Shown: piece after piece, positions 20,823-29,589 of the stretch
How the letters are laid out: every line of letters starts with the position of its first letter
Position numbering within the stretch: position 1 is the first letter of the stretch
Origin: Salipiger profundus
GTDB lineage: Bacteria > Pseudomonadota > Alphaproteobacteria > Rhodobacterales > Rhodobacteraceae
Length of the DNA stretch: 64,000 nt
Direction of reading: 5' to 3'
NCBI RefSeq assembly: GCF_001969385.1
Contig: NZ_CP014796.1
Span: 1,567,501-1,631,500, forward strand
Program-made: the position numbers and the translations under genes
Notes under the pieces: generated by a model
The model's database searches: none
What the model was told of the DNA's origin: nothing
Seen by the model: only the letters and a program-made list of their open reading frames with translations

Positions 20823-21733
20823 TCCTTGTCGCCTTCCTGATCGACAGCCTTTTCGGCTGGCCGCGCGCGTTGTTCGAGCGCATCTCGCATCCCGTCGTGT
20901 GGATCGGAGCGCTGATCTCGGGCCTCGAGGCGCGGCTGAACGATGGCGACCCGCAGCGCCGGCGCAGCATGGGAGCGGTCACCGTGGTGCTCGTGCTGCT
21001 GGCGTCTGTGGTGCCCGCGATGATACTGCAAAACGCGCTGCCGGATGGGCTGGCCGGGGCGCTGCTTGGCGGTCTGCTGGCATGGCCATTCCTCGCGGTG
21101 CGCTCGATGCGTGACCACGTGGCAGACGTTGCCCGCCCGCTGGCCGAGGGTGACATCGGCGCGGCCCGCCGGGCGGTGGCGAAGATCGTCGGGCGCGACC
21201 CGGTGCGGCTCGACCGGTCGGGGATCGCGCGGGCGGCGCTCGAGAGCCTTGCCGAGAACACTTCGGACGGCATCGTCGCGCCGCTGTTCTGGGGCGTGAT
21301 CGGGGGTCTGCCGGGGCTCGTGGCCTACAAGGCGATCAACACCATGGATTCGATGATCGGCCATCGCAACGCGCGCTACGAGGATTTCGGAAAGGCCGCC
21401 GCGCGGCTCGACGATCTCGTGAACCTCGTGCCGGCGCGGCTGACAGGGCTGCTCTTCGCTCTGGCCTCGGGGCGGCCCCGCGCCGCGCTGCGGGTGATGC
21501 GCCGCGACGCGGCCCACCACCGGTCGCCAAACGCCGGCTGGCCCGAGGCGGCGCTGGCGGGCGCGCTGTCGGTGCGGCTGTCCGGCCCCCGGGTCTATGG
21601 CGACGTGGTCGCCGACGAGCCCTGGGTGAATGCCGCGGGCGAGGATGCGGGACCTGACGCGCTCAGCCGCGGGCTGCGGCTCTACCGCCGAACCATGGTG
21701 CTCTGCGGCGTGCTGTTGCTCGTTCTGCTCTGA
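20819..21733 (+). CDS. cbiB: Adenosylcobinamide-phosphate synthase
   Basis: This 304-residue membrane protein (CobD in the aerobic nomenclature) attaches the aminopropanol arm to adenosylcobyric acid. Recognisable stretches are HPVVWIG, ESLAENTSDGIVAPLFW and YKAINTMDSMIGH. Four or five hydrophobic helices are present. ATG 20819 overlaps the phosphatase stop. The threonine-phosphate decarboxylase gene that often follows is absent; an unrelated DUF1800 gene comes next. Confidence 0.94.
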   Translation: MILVAFLIDSLFGWPRALFERISHPVVWIGALISGLEARLNDGDPQRRRSMGAVTVVLVLLASVVPAMILQNALPDGLAGALLGGLLAWPFLAVRSMRDHVADVARPLAEGDIGAARRAVAKIVGRDPVRLDRSGIARAALESLAENTSDGIVAPLFWGVIGGLPGLVAYKAINTMDSMIGHRNARYEDFGKAAARLDDLVNLVPARLTGLLFALASGRPRAALRVMRRDAAHHRSPNAGWPEAALAGALSVRLSGPRVYGDVVADEPWVNAAGEDAGPDALSRGLRLYRRTMVLCGVLLLVLL

Positions 21734-21853
21734 GGCCGACTGAGCGTTCCTCTGCCGATGCTCTCGCGCAGCGATCACGACTGCGCGCCCGGCCCTGTGC
21801 GGGCACGTCAATTCGCGTATCATGCAGGTGTCGACCCCGGAGAAGAGATCGCC

Positions 21854-23245
21854 ATGCCCGCCTTCGACCCCGTTCTTGCCGACATTCGCTTCGGCTGCGG
21901 CCTGTCGCCCTATATCCCTCCGCCCGCGGATGCCGAGGCGCTGATCGGCAGCCTGACCGCGCCGGACGGGGCGGCCGAGCGGCACGAGGTCGAGGATTTC
22001 GAGACCTTCATGGCGCGTATGATCGACTACAACGAGCAGCTGCGCATTCGCCGCAAGACCCGTGGCACACCCGAGGCGGAGGCGGCGACCAAACAGATCC
22101 GGGTGCTCAACAAGCACGCGCGCATCGCGCAGATGACCTGGATGGCGCAGCAGATGGCGCGGCGCACGACCACCGCCACCCCCTTCCGCGAGCGGCTGGC
22201 CGGGTTCTGGGCCGATCATTTCACCGTGGTCGGCAAGGCGGGGCTGACGCGCCGGGGGGCGTCTCCCTATGTCGAAAGCGCGATCCGTCCGCATCTGGCG
22301 GGGAAGTTCGAGACGCTGCTCATCGCCGCCGTGACGCATCCGATGATGGTGATCTACCTCGACCAGCGTAATTCGATGGGGCCGAACTCGCCCCGCGCGC
22401 TGAAGCGTGACGCTGCCTCCGGCCTGAACGAGAACCTGGCGCGCGAGATCCTCGAACTGCACACCATGGGGCCGGACGGTCCCTACACGCAGACGGACGT
22501 GCGCGAGCTGGCGGAGCTGCTGACCGGGCTTACCATGCAGGTGCCCGCGGGGCGCAAGTTCCGCAGGGACTACGCCGAGCCGGGCGCCGAGACGGTGCTG
22601 GGCAAGACCTACGGTGGCGATCCGGCGAAATTCACCGACATCTGGCACGCGCTGGAGGACATCGCGCGGCACCCGGCGACAGCGCGGCATCTCGCGCGGA
22701 AGCTGGCGCGGCATTTCGTGTCGGACACGCCGGATCCGGCGCTGGTCACGGCGATCGAGACAGCGCTGCTCGACAGCGAGATGGACCTGACGCAGGCCTA
22801 TCGCGCGATGGTGACGCACCCCGCCGCCTGGAGCACCGAGCGGCCGAACGTGAAGCGGCCCTTCGAATTCGTCAGCTCGGCGCTGCGCGCGCTTGCCATG
22901 CCGCCGAAGCTGTTGCTGGGGCTCGACGAACGGCGCTTCAAGCAGCGGATCCAGCGGCCGATGGTGCTCATGGGGCATGCCTGGGAACGACCCGACGGCC
23001 CCGATGGCCTCGAGGAGGCCGACGACGCCTGGATTACGCCGCAGGGGCTGGCCGCGCGGCTGCAATGGGCGGTGTCGATGCCGCAGGTGCTGATGCCGGG
23101 CAAGCTGCCCGACCCGCGGATCTTCGTGAAACAGGCGCTGGCAGACCGCGCCACGCCGGCGGTGCATTTCGCCGCGAAGGCCGCCGAGAGCCGCGCCGAC
23201 GGGGTGGGGCTGGTGCTGGCCTCTCCCGCTTTCCAGAGGATGTGA
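21854..23245 (+). CDS. DUF1800 domain-containing protein
   Basis: This 463-residue protein matches DUF1800, with FWADHFTVVG and ENLAREILELHTMGPDGPYTQ as typical stretches. The biochemical function of the family is unknown. ATG 21854 follows a GGAGAAGAGA ribosome site. No signal peptide is evident. It is followed after three bases by a Tat-exported DUF1501 protein; the two families are a recurrent pair in bacteria, and one could be exported in complex with the other, though this is conjecture. Confidence 0.9.
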   Translation: MPAFDPVLADIRFGCGLSPYIPPPADAEALIGSLTAPDGAAERHEVEDFETFMARMIDYNEQLRIRRKTRGTPEAEAATKQIRVLNKHARIAQMTWMAQQMARRTTTATPFRERLAGFWADHFTVVGKAGLTRRGASPYVESAIRPHLAGKFETLLIAAVTHPMMVIYLDQRNSMGPNSPRALKRDAASGLNENLAREILELHTMGPDGPYTQTDVRELAELLTGLTMQVPAGRKFRRDYAEPGAETVLGKTYGGDPAKFTDIWHALEDIARHPATARHLARKLARHFVSDTPDPALVTAIETALLDSEMDLTQAYRAMVTHPAAWSTERPNVKRPFEFVSSALRALAMPPKLLLGLDERRFKQRIQRPMVLMGHAWERPDGPDGLEEADDAWITPQGLAARLQWAVSMPQVLMPGKLPDPRIFVKQALADRATPAVHFAAKAAESRADGVGLVLASPAFQRM

Positions 23246-23248
23246 GCC

Positions 23249-24484
23249 ATGGCCCGAGACCTGTCACGACGCGCCTTCCTGACCCGTTCCGCCGCCATCG
23301 GCTGCTCGCTCGCCGCGAGCCCGCTGGTCACGCCCGTGACTTTCGCCGCCGCGCCGGGAGAAAGCCGGCTGGTGGTCATCATCCTGCGCGGAGCAATGGA
23401 CGGGCTTGCCGCGGTGCAACCCTATGGCGACCCGGCCTGGGCGGCTCTGCGCGGTCGGCCCGATCTGGGCGCCGAGGACGGCCCGGCGGACCTCGATGGT
23501 TTCTACGCGATGCATCCGGCACTGCGGCCGTTGCTGCCGCTCTGGAGGCAGGGAGAGCTGGGGTTCATTCACGCGGTCTCGACCCCCTATCGCGACAAGC
23601 GCAGCCATTTCGACGGGCAGGACCTGCTCGAGGCCGGTATCACGGATCTGAGCGGGGGGCTCAGCCGCGACGGCTGGCTCAACCGCCTGTTGCAGCATTA
23701 CCCGGGGGTCGGCACCGAGACCGCCTATGCGGTGGGGCGCGACGCGCTGCCGATCCTGAACGGTGAAGCGCCGGTGTCGCGCTGGACGCCGGAGGCGGAT
23801 CTGAGTCTCAGCCCGCAGGCGGTTCGGCTGGCCGAGCTGGTGATGCAGGACGACCCTGCCTTTGCGGCAGCGCTTGGTCAGGCCCTGCGGATTGCGGGGG
23901 CGGACGGCGACGCGGTCGAAAGCGGCATGGGGCCGGAAGAGGTCGATAGCATGATGGGCGAGGCGCTGACCGCGACGCGCGGCCAGTCGGCAGAGGTGCG
24001 GGTGGCAGGCTTCGTGGGCGCGCAGTTGCGCCGCGAGTCGCGCATCGCGTCGTTCTCGATCAACGGGTGGGACACGCACGATCACCAGGAGCGGCATCTC
24101 AAGGGGGCGCTCGGGGGGCTGTCCGACGTGATCCTGACCCTGCGCGAGAGCATGGGCGGCGACGTCTGGAAGAAAACGGCCGTCGTGGCGATGACGGAGT
24201 TCGGCCGCACCGCCAGCATTAACGGCACCTCCGGCACCGACCACGGCACCGGCGGGGCGATGGTCCTTGCGGGCGGCGCCATTCGCGGCGGCCGTGTGGT
24301 GGCCGAATGGCCGGGGCTCGACGAGGCGTCGCTTTACGCGCGCCGCGACCTGATGCCGACGCGCGACCTGCGCGCCCATGCGGGCTGGCTGATCAACGGG
24401 CTGTTCGGCCTCGATCGCGGGGTGATCGAGCGGGATGTCTTTCCGGGCGTCGAACTGGGCGCCGATCCGCGTCTTCTGCTCTGA
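23249..24484 (+). CDS. DUF1501 protein with Tat signal
   Basis: This 411-residue protein has a twin-arginine signal (SRRAFLT at 6-12, then a hydrophobic stretch to about residue 35), so it is probably exported folded to the periplasm. Its body shows DUF1501 features (NGWDTHDHQE, MTEFGRTASINGTSGTDHGTGG), a family related to the alkaline phosphatase/sulfatase fold. The His and Asp residues in these motifs could bind metal. It forms an operon with the DUF1800 gene. The substrate is unknown. Confidence 0.9.
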   Translation: MARDLSRRAFLTRSAAIGCSLAASPLVTPVTFAAAPGESRLVVIILRGAMDGLAAVQPYGDPAWAALRGRPDLGAEDGPADLDGFYAMHPALRPLLPLWRQGELGFIHAVSTPYRDKRSHFDGQDLLEAGITDLSGGLSRDGWLNRLLQHYPGVGTETAYAVGRDALPILNGEAPVSRWTPEADLSLSPQAVRLAELVMQDDPAFAAALGQALRIAGADGDAVESGMGPEEVDSMMGEALTATRGQSAEVRVAGFVGAQLRRESRIASFSINGWDTHDHQERHLKGALGGLSDVILTLRESMGGDVWKKTAVVAMTEFGRTASINGTSGTDHGTGGAMVLAGGAIRGGRVVAEWPGLDEASLYARRDLMPTRDLRAHAGWLINGLFGLDRGVIERDVFPGVELGADPRLLL

Positions 24485-24495
24485 GGCAGGCTGCG

Positions 24496-25212
24496 TCAGA
24501 TCGCCACGCGGTCGGCGAGACGGTCCTGCACGAGACCGGCGACGCGGGCGATCTCGGCCTTGGTGGGCCGCCCTTCGGCGCGGGCTTCGGCAAGCCCCTC
24601 GGCGGCGGTCCTGAGCGCGAGATCCCCGGCGCTATGGGCGACCCCGAACAGGAACTGCGCAATGTAGTCGAGCATCCGTTCGTCGCCGTCATCGCCAAGC
24701 ACGTCGGCGGCATGGGCCATGTCATCGCGATAGGCCAGCGGATCGGGGCGCACCGGTTCTTCCGAGACCAGCCGCAGGCCGCGCGGTTGCCGCTCGGGCG
24801 GCAGGCACGAGATGATGGTGTTCTGGAAGGTGGCGAGATTTTCCACTGGCTTCGGAAAAAATCCATCGGCACCAGCGGCATAGGCGACATCCTCGGCGAA
24901 GCTGTCACCGCTGGTGCCAAGCACGACGGCAACGCGCGGCAGAGAGGTCGACACCTCGGCAATCAGCTCGGCCCCCGAGCCGTCGGGCAGGCCGAGGTCG
25001 ATGATCGTGACCGTCGGACGGTAGAGCGCAAGATGGCGGCGCGCCGATTGCAGGCAGTCTGCCCGGCGGATCCGCGCGCCGCTGCGCAGGCACAGCAGGC
25101 GCATGGCATCGCAGGCGAAGCGGCTGTCTTCGACCACCAGAACCGTCATCCCCAGCAGGGGGCGGGTCGCGGTGGGGCGCGGGATCTGGGTCAGTCCATC
25201 CGAGTCGGTCAT
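24496..25212 (-). CDS. Response regulator receiver protein with helical C-terminus
   Basis: This 238-residue protein has an N-terminal REC domain (about residues 22-140) with acidic Glu28/Asp29, the phosphoacceptor Asp72 in TIIDLGLPDG, and a Lys in FFPKPVEN. The remaining about 95 residues are predicted helical and contain no recognisable DNA-binding or enzymatic domain. No kinase gene is nearby. A GGAGGA ribosome site precedes ATG 25212. Its partners are unknown. Confidence 0.88.
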   Translation of the reverse strand: MTDSDGLTQIPRPTATRPLLGMTVLVVEDSRFACDAMRLLCLRSGARIRRADCLQSARRHLALYRPTVTIIDLGLPDGSGAELIAEVSTSLPRVAVVLGTSGDSFAEDVAYAAGADGFFPKPVENLATFQNTIISCLPPERQPRGLRLVSEEPVRPDPLAYRDDMAHAADVLGDDGDERMLDYIAQFLFGVAHSAGDLALRTAAEGLAEARAEGRPTKAEIARVAGLVQDRLADRVAI

Positions 25213-25343
25213 TCTGTCCTCCGTTGGGCTCTGACCGATTCATTGCCCGTTGAGCCTAACGGCCGGTTAACGCTCGCAGCATCTTGCGAAAATACCCGGG
25301 CCCGGGCGATAAGCGGGACGACATTGCAGACAGGAGGAATGCC

Positions 25344-25748
25344 ATGATCGGCCGTCTGAATCACGTCGCCATCGCCGTCCCCGATCTCGGGGCCGCGATC
25401 GCGCAGTATCGCGATGCGCTGGGAGCCAACGTCGGCGATCCGCAGGACGAACCCGACCACGGCGTCACCGTTGTCTTCATCGAGCTGCCCAACACCAAGA
25501 TCGAACTGCTGTATCCGCTGGGTGAAGGCTCGCCCATCGCCGCGTTCCTCGAGAAGAACCCCTCGGGCGGGATGCACCATGTCTGCTACGAGGTCGATGA
25601 CATCATCGCCGCTCGCGACCGGCTCAAGGACAGCGGTGCGCGCGTGCTGGGCGACGGCGAGCCCAAGATCGGCGCCCACGGCAAGCCGGTGCTGTTTTTG
25701 CATCCGAAGGACTTTCAGGGCACTCTCGTGGAACTGGAGCAGGTCTGA
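25344..25748 (+). CDS. mce: Methylmalonyl-CoA epimerase
   Basis: This 134-residue VOC-fold enzyme interconverts (R)- and (S)-methylmalonyl-CoA in propionate metabolism. Its first half begins with LNHVAIAVPDL and the second contains GMHHVCYEVDD, which supply metal-binding His residues; GTLVELEQ supplies the final Glu. AGGAGG lies 6 bases before ATG 25344. It is followed 30 bases later by a DUF1467 gene, a pairing I recall as conserved in roseobacters. Confidence 0.95.
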   Translation: MIGRLNHVAIAVPDLGAAIAQYRDALGANVGDPQDEPDHGVTVVFIELPNTKIELLYPLGEGSPIAAFLEKNPSGGMHHVCYEVDDIIAARDRLKDSGARVLGDGEPKIGAHGKPVLFLHPKDFQGTLVELEQV

Positions 25749-25778
25749 GCGAAGGCGCGGACCCGAAGGGAGGCTAGC

Positions 25779-26066
25779 ATGGGAATCACATCCGGAATCG
25801 TGCTTTTCGCGGTGATCTGGTTCATGACCTACCTGGTCGTGATCCCGTTCCGGCTGGAAACGCAGGGCGACCGCGGCGAGATCGTCGAGGGCACCCATGC
25901 GAGCAGCCCCGAGGTGCACAATCTCAAGAAGAAGGCGCTGATCACCACCGGCATCTCGGTCGTGCTATGGGCGATCATCGCGTCGATCATCCTGTCGGGC
26001 GTGATCTCGATCCGCGACATCGACAGCTGGACGTTCAACCGGATGGGGCCGCTGACGGGCGAGTGA
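25779..26066 (+). CDS. DUF1467 family membrane protein
   Basis: This 95-residue protein has two transmembrane helices (about residues 5-22 and 54-75) and the family stretch FAVIWFMTYLVVIPF. It is downstream of mce and probably cotranscribed. The function is unknown. Confidence 0.9.
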   Translation: MGITSGIVLFAVIWFMTYLVVIPFRLETQGDRGEIVEGTHASSPEVHNLKKKALITTGISVVLWAIIASIILSGVISIRDIDSWTFNRMGPLTGE

Positions 26067-26095
26067 GGCTCGCAACGGCTCGGGTCGAACGGAAA

Positions 26096-26126
26096 AACGG
26101 CGCGCAGGGGAGACCCGCGCGCCGTT
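26096..26126 (-). terminator. Rho-independent terminator
   Basis: A 10-bp perfect hairpin (AACGGCGCGC and complement) is followed by TTTTT on the minus strand, so it terminates the nitroreductase/EI24 operon. It may also stop the plus-strand mce-DUF1467 transcript. Confidence 0.8.
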
Positions 26127-26160
26127 CGTCGTACCTGCTTTCGGGACCGTGTGCCGGGGC

Positions 26161-26862
26161 TCAGGCCGGCCGGCGGCGGTTTTCGAGCCGGTGGAACAGG
26201 TGCGTGAAGGTCGCCGCCCCGAGGATCGGCACCAGCAGGTTCACCAGCGGGATGGTCAGCGGCACCACCATCAGCACGCCCGCGATCCAGACGGTCACGA
26301 AATGCCGCTTCCTGAGCCGTGCGGCGCCCTCGCGGCCGACCCTTCGGATCGCGGCGAGGGTGAAGTATTCGCGGCCAAGAAGGTAGCCGTTCAGCCCCCA
26401 GAAGATGAACGGCGCGAGTGGCGCGAAGATCAGGTAGAGCACCAGAGCGACGATATTGGCGCCGATGAGCACCCCGAGAAATCCGAGCGAGTCCCGGATG
26501 TTGTCCATAAGCGTCGGATCCGAGGCAGGCCCGAGCGCCGGGTAGTGCCGGTCCTCGACCGCCTGTGCCACCTCGTCGAGGAAGATGCCGGTGATCGCCG
26601 AGGCGACGGGCACCATCAGGAACACCGACAGCAACAGCATGAGCGGCACCGCGCCCCAGCTGATCGCATCGTCGACCCAGCTTACCGTGCCGATCCAGGG
26701 CAGCGTGACGCTATCGCCGAGGAACCAGCCGACAATCCAGACGAAGGCGAGGTAGAAGGCGATGAAGAGCACCACGGTGAGGCCGACGCCCTTGGCCAGC
26801 ACCGACTGGAACCGTCGGTCGCCGAGCTGGCCGATGGCGGCGAGAAACGAGGCCGGAATCAT
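26161..26862 (-). CDS. EI24 domain (CysZ-like) membrane protein
   Basis: This 233-residue multi-pass membrane protein resembles the EI24/CysZ family. Hydrophobic helices lie near residues 25-48, 72-95, 130-160 and 200-220, and the motifs GIFLDEVAQAVE and NGYLLGREYFTLAA are typical. CysZ members move sulfate, but this alphaproteobacterial branch has no proven substrate. The start overlaps the nitroreductase stop (ATGA). Confidence 0.88.
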   Translation of the reverse strand: MIPASFLAAIGQLGDRRFQSVLAKGVGLTVVLFIAFYLAFVWIVGWFLGDSVTLPWIGTVSWVDDAISWGAVPLMLLLSVFLMVPVASAITGIFLDEVAQAVEDRHYPALGPASDPTLMDNIRDSLGFLGVLIGANIVALVLYLIFAPLAPFIFWGLNGYLLGREYFTLAAIRRVGREGAARLRKRHFVTVWIAGVLMVVPLTIPLVNLLVPILGAATFTHLFHRLENRRRPA

Positions 26863-27437
26863 TCCGAGACCCAGCTCACGATCGCATCCAGATCGGGGCG
26901 GGGGCGCTCCGGCGGCGCGCTGGTCTCGGTGCCGATGTGGACGAAGCCGACAACCCGCTCGTGCGGGAGCAGGCCCAGCTCGCCCTCGACGAAGGCGCGG
27001 TCCTCGGACAGCCAGCCGGTCAGCCAGTTGGCGCCCCAGCCGCTCGCCAGCGCCGCGTTCAGCAGCGCGAGGCAGGCGGCCCCGGCGGAATAGGTCTGCT
27101 CGAGCACCGGCACCTTCGGGCTTTCCTTCGGCGACTCGATGACCGCCACGCAGAGCGGGCTGTCGGCGAACTGGCTTCTGGCCTTGCGGATGGCGTCCGC
27201 ATCGCGCCCCTGCGCGCTTCCGAAGGTCTCGGCTGCATCGGCGATGCGGGTCAGCGCCGGGCCTTCGAGAACGATGAAGCGCCACGGCTCGAGCTTGCCG
27301 TGATCCGGGGTGCGGGCGGCGGCGGTGAGAATCGGCTGCAGCGCGTCGCGGTCGGGTGCGGGGCCGGTCAGGGTCTTGGCCGGGCGCGACCGCCGGGTCA
27401 GCAGGAACTCCAGCGCCGCATGATTCGGGGTGGGCAT
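26859..27437 (-). CDS. Nitroreductase family protein (YdjA-like)
   Basis: This 192-residue predicted FMN-dependent oxidoreductase has the family FMN-binding start (LLTRRSRPAKTL), the PDHGKLEPWRFIV segment and a C-terminal GFVHIGT. The length and motifs match the short YdjA-like branch, which uses NAD(P)H to reduce nitro compounds or quinones. The physiological substrate is unknown. It is translationally coupled to the downstream EI24 gene. Confidence 0.92.
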   Translation of the reverse strand: MPTPNHAALEFLLTRRSRPAKTLTGPAPDRDALQPILTAAARTPDHGKLEPWRFIVLEGPALTRIADAAETFGSAQGRDADAIRKARSQFADSPLCVAVIESPKESPKVPVLEQTYSAGAACLALLNAALASGWGANWLTGWLSEDRAFVEGELGLLPHERVVGFVHIGTETSAPPERPRPDLDAIVSWVSE

Positions 27438-27555
27438 GCGCGTCTCCTTGATTGTCGGCTCCTATGTCTGACTTTGGCGCACCGGATTCAACCGCTTGCT
27501 TTCCTCGCCGTGATCCGGCCTCTTGTACCCGGCATATGCGGGACAGGAGACGACC

Positions 27556-27813
27556 ATGTCGAAGGCGGAGCTTGGCCATATCGCGGCACCGGGCGCCCTG
27601 CTCGAGCTGCGGGTGACACCCAAGGCCTCGCGCAACGCGGTGACCCTCGAGGACGGCGCGCTGAGGGTCTATGTCACCACCGTGCCCGAGGGCGGCAAGG
27701 CCAATGCCGCCGTGCAGAAACTGTTGTCGAAGGCGCTTGGGGTGCCGAAATCCCGGCTCACGCTGCTGCGCGGCGCGGCCTCGCGGGACAAGGTCTTTCG
27801 GATCGAGCCCTGA
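27556..27813 (+). CDS. DUF167 (YggU-like) protein
   Basis: This 85-residue protein has the typical DUF167 stretches LELRVTPKASRNAV and VPEGGKANAAVQKLLSKALGV. The family is widespread and its function is not settled. ATG 27556 follows CAGGAGA. It converges on a 77-residue gene with only three bases between the stop codons. Confidence 0.92.
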   Translation: MSKAELGHIAAPGALLELRVTPKASRNAVTLEDGALRVYVTTVPEGGKANAAVQKLLSKALGVPKSRLTLLRGAASRDKVFRIEP

Positions 27814-27816
27814 GCG

Positions 27817-28050
27817 TCAGTCGCCCTTGCGGGTGTAGACCCCCTCGGGCAGAGAGATCGCCGCGGCGAGATCGCGCATCTGGGTCATCGACAGGGTGAT
27901 CTTGTTCACGCTGTCGGTGCGCGGGTCGTATTGCTCGACGGTGACGCAATCCTCGAAGGTCGAGACGATCACGTCTTCCTGCAGGTAGGGCTTGCCCTCG
28001 TCGACGAGTGTGACGACCGTGGCGTCGAATTCGTGCTCGATGCTGAACAT
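27817..28050 (-). CDS. Conserved hypothetical 77-residue protein
   Basis: This small acidic, soluble protein begins MFSIEHEFDATVVTLVDEG and ends AISLPEGVYTRKGD. From memory, similar short proteins occur in other roseobacters, but no function is known. The ribosome site is weak. The whole gene fits the gap between the convergent DUF167 gene and the divergent M48 protease gene. Confidence 0.7.
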   Translation of the reverse strand: MFSIEHEFDATVVTLVDEGKPYLQEDVIVSTFEDCVTVEQYDPRTDSVNKITLSMTQMRDLAAAISLPEGVYTRKGD

Positions 28051-28201
28051 GAGATCAGCCTAGCCCAGCCTTTTGGCGCTGCCTATCCCGAAAACAATCT
28101 GCAACAGGCTGACCGCGTCCGCAGAGCGGCTCTGGCGTGGCGCCGGCGTGCCGCCTATGCTGGCAGGACGAATGTTTCCCTGTCGTGAAAGCCCGACTCT
28201 C

Positions 28202-28915
28202 ATGCGCCGCCTTCTGCCCGCCCTTCTTCTTCTGCTCGCGGCCTGCGAGGCCGTGCCGGTGGCCGCGCCGCCGCCCGGCGAGCCCGGGCGCACGGAATCG
28301 GTGCAGAGCCGGGCCGAGCGCGCGACCCGGCAGTTCGTCGAGGTGGCCAGCGCCGTCGAGCCGGTGGCCGAGCGCGAGTGCCGGCGTGTGACCGAGGAGC
28401 TGAACTGCGACTACCTCATCGTCGTCGACGACCGCCCGGGGCAGGAGGCCAACGCCTTCCAGACGCTCGACGATCAGGGCCGCCCGATCATCGCCTTCAA
28501 CCTTGCGCTCATCGCCTCGGTCGAGAACGCCGACGAGCTTGCCTTCGTGATGGGGCACGAGTCGGCGCACCACATCCTGGGGCATCTCGCCAAGGTCGAG
28601 GAGGACGCCGCCATCGGTGCGATCATCTTCTCGGGGCTGGCCCAGATCTCGGGGGCCGATGCGGCCAGTGTGCGCTCGGCCGAGGAATTCGGTGCCAGCG
28701 TCGGGGCGCGGTCCTTCTCCAAGGAATACGAGCTCGAAGCCGATCAGCTCGGGACGCTTCTGACCCTCGAGGCAGGATATGATCCGCTGCGCGGGGCCGA
28801 GTTCTTCCTGCGAATCCCCGATCCCGGCGACCGTTTCCTTGGCTCTCACCCGCCGAATGCCGCCCGGCTGGCGGTGGTCCGGCGCACGGTCTCGGCCTAT
28901 CGCTCTGTAAACTAA
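28202..28915 (+). CDS. M48 family metalloprotease lipoprotein
   Basis: This 237-residue protein has a lipoprotein signal ending in LLAAC (Cys15). The zinc-protease motif HESAH is at 119-123, and a third ligand is likely Glu in EYELEADQLG. This matches the M48 branch of periplasmic, membrane-anchored proteases that handle damaged outer-membrane or periplasmic proteins. ATG 28202 is chosen because the lipobox then falls at a normal distance; an upstream ATG would make the signal too long. Confidence 0.9.
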   Translation: MRRLLPALLLLLAACEAVPVAAPPPGEPGRTESVQSRAERATRQFVEVASAVEPVAERECRRVTEELNCDYLIVVDDRPGQEANAFQTLDDQGRPIIAFNLALIASVENADELAFVMGHESAHHILGHLAKVEEDAAIGAIIFSGLAQISGADAASVRSAEEFGASVGARSFSKEYELEADQLGTLLTLEAGYDPLRGAEFFLRIPDPGDRFLGSHPPNAARLAVVRRTVSAYRSVN

Positions 28916-28930
28916 GCACGTTTTTCAACG

Positions 28931-28944
28931 TTGACTTGCATCAA
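28931..28944 (+). promoter_or_regulatory. FNR/FnrL-type operator
   Basis: TTGACTTGCATCAA fits the alphaproteobacterial FnrL consensus TTGA-N6-TCAA exactly and the wider FNR consensus TTGAT-N4-ATCAA at 9 of 10 positions. It lies 70 bases before the first DUF6455 start codon and 16 bases past the protease stop, so it most likely controls the DUF6455 genes in response to oxygen. No experimental data support it here. Confidence 0.6.
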
Positions 28945-29014
28945 GGGCAGCGCTGGGCGGCGCTGCTATCGTCGCGGCTGTCTGACAGAGCAACACCCGC
29001 AGGGGGGATTGAAG

Positions 29015-29275
29015 ATGGCAAGCGATACCGATTTCAACCGGCACGCCACTCTGGTCGATCACATGGCCAGCACGCTGGGCGTCGATCTCGAGGAAAAGAT
29101 CATGCGCGGGCGCCTGACCTACGGGCAGCTCGACGATGCCGTTCTGGCCTGCACCGGCTGCACCCAGCCCTGCGCCTGCGAAGCGTGGCTGGCCGATAAG
29201 GCGGGAAACAGCGCGCCGACACCTCCGTCCTACTGCCGCAACAGCGCGCTCTTCGACGCGCTGCGCGACGGCTGA
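29015..29275 (+). CDS. DUF6455 family Cys-rich protein (copy 1)
   Basis: This 86-residue protein carries CTGC followed five residues later by Cys, then Trp two residues on, and a further Cys before NS near the C-terminus. It has one extra Cys within the five-residue gap. The pattern suggests a metal or Fe-S site. AGGGGGG lies upstream of ATG 29015. It is the first of three tandem paralogues behind an FNR-type box. The function is unknown. Confidence 0.75.
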   Translation: MASDTDFNRHATLVDHMASTLGVDLEEKIMRGRLTYGQLDDAVLACTGCTQPCACEAWLADKAGNSAPTPPSYCRNSALFDALRDG

Positions 29276-29299
29276 CGGCCCATGCAGGAGGACAAGGCA

Positions 29300-29584
29300 A
29301 TGCTCGACACCCGGCCGAACCAGCCCCTCGGGGATGAAAAGGAACACTATTGGCTCGTCCAGCGCATGGCGCAGGCGAATGGCACCGATCTTGTCGCGGC
29401 AGTCGACGCAGGGCTTCTGACCCAGGCCGACTGGGCGGGCATGGTGCAACGCTGCAGGGGGTGCCAATGGGCCGAGGGCTGCCAGCGCTGGCTCGACCGC
29501 CCGGTTGACGCGCTTCGGGAGACTCCCGAGGCCTGCGTGAACCATGCGTGGTTCGCCGAACTGCAGGACTGGCTGAGAGAGTAG
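29300..29584 (+). CDS. DUF6455 family Cys-rich protein (copy 2)
   Basis: This protein of about 94 residues has CRGC-x5-C-x2-W and then ACVNHAWF near the C-terminus, the same pattern as its neighbours. GGAGG lies 9 bases before ATG 29300; ATG 29282 upstream is in frame but has no ribosome site. It lies 24 bases after copy 1 and 5 bases before copy 3, so the three genes are probably one transcript. Confidence 0.75.
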   Translation: MLDTRPNQPLGDEKEHYWLVQRMAQANGTDLVAAVDAGLLTQADWAGMVQRCRGCQWAEGCQRWLDRPVDALRETPEACVNHAWFAELQDWLRE

Positions 29585-29589
29585 ATCGG

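Noticed and set aside
19667..23167. Very long minus-strand open frame continuing upstream of cobU
   Set aside because: Only the first part (19667-20176) is cobU. The rest is antisense to the phosphatase, cbiB and DUF1800 genes, has Arg/His-rich shadow composition and matches no family.
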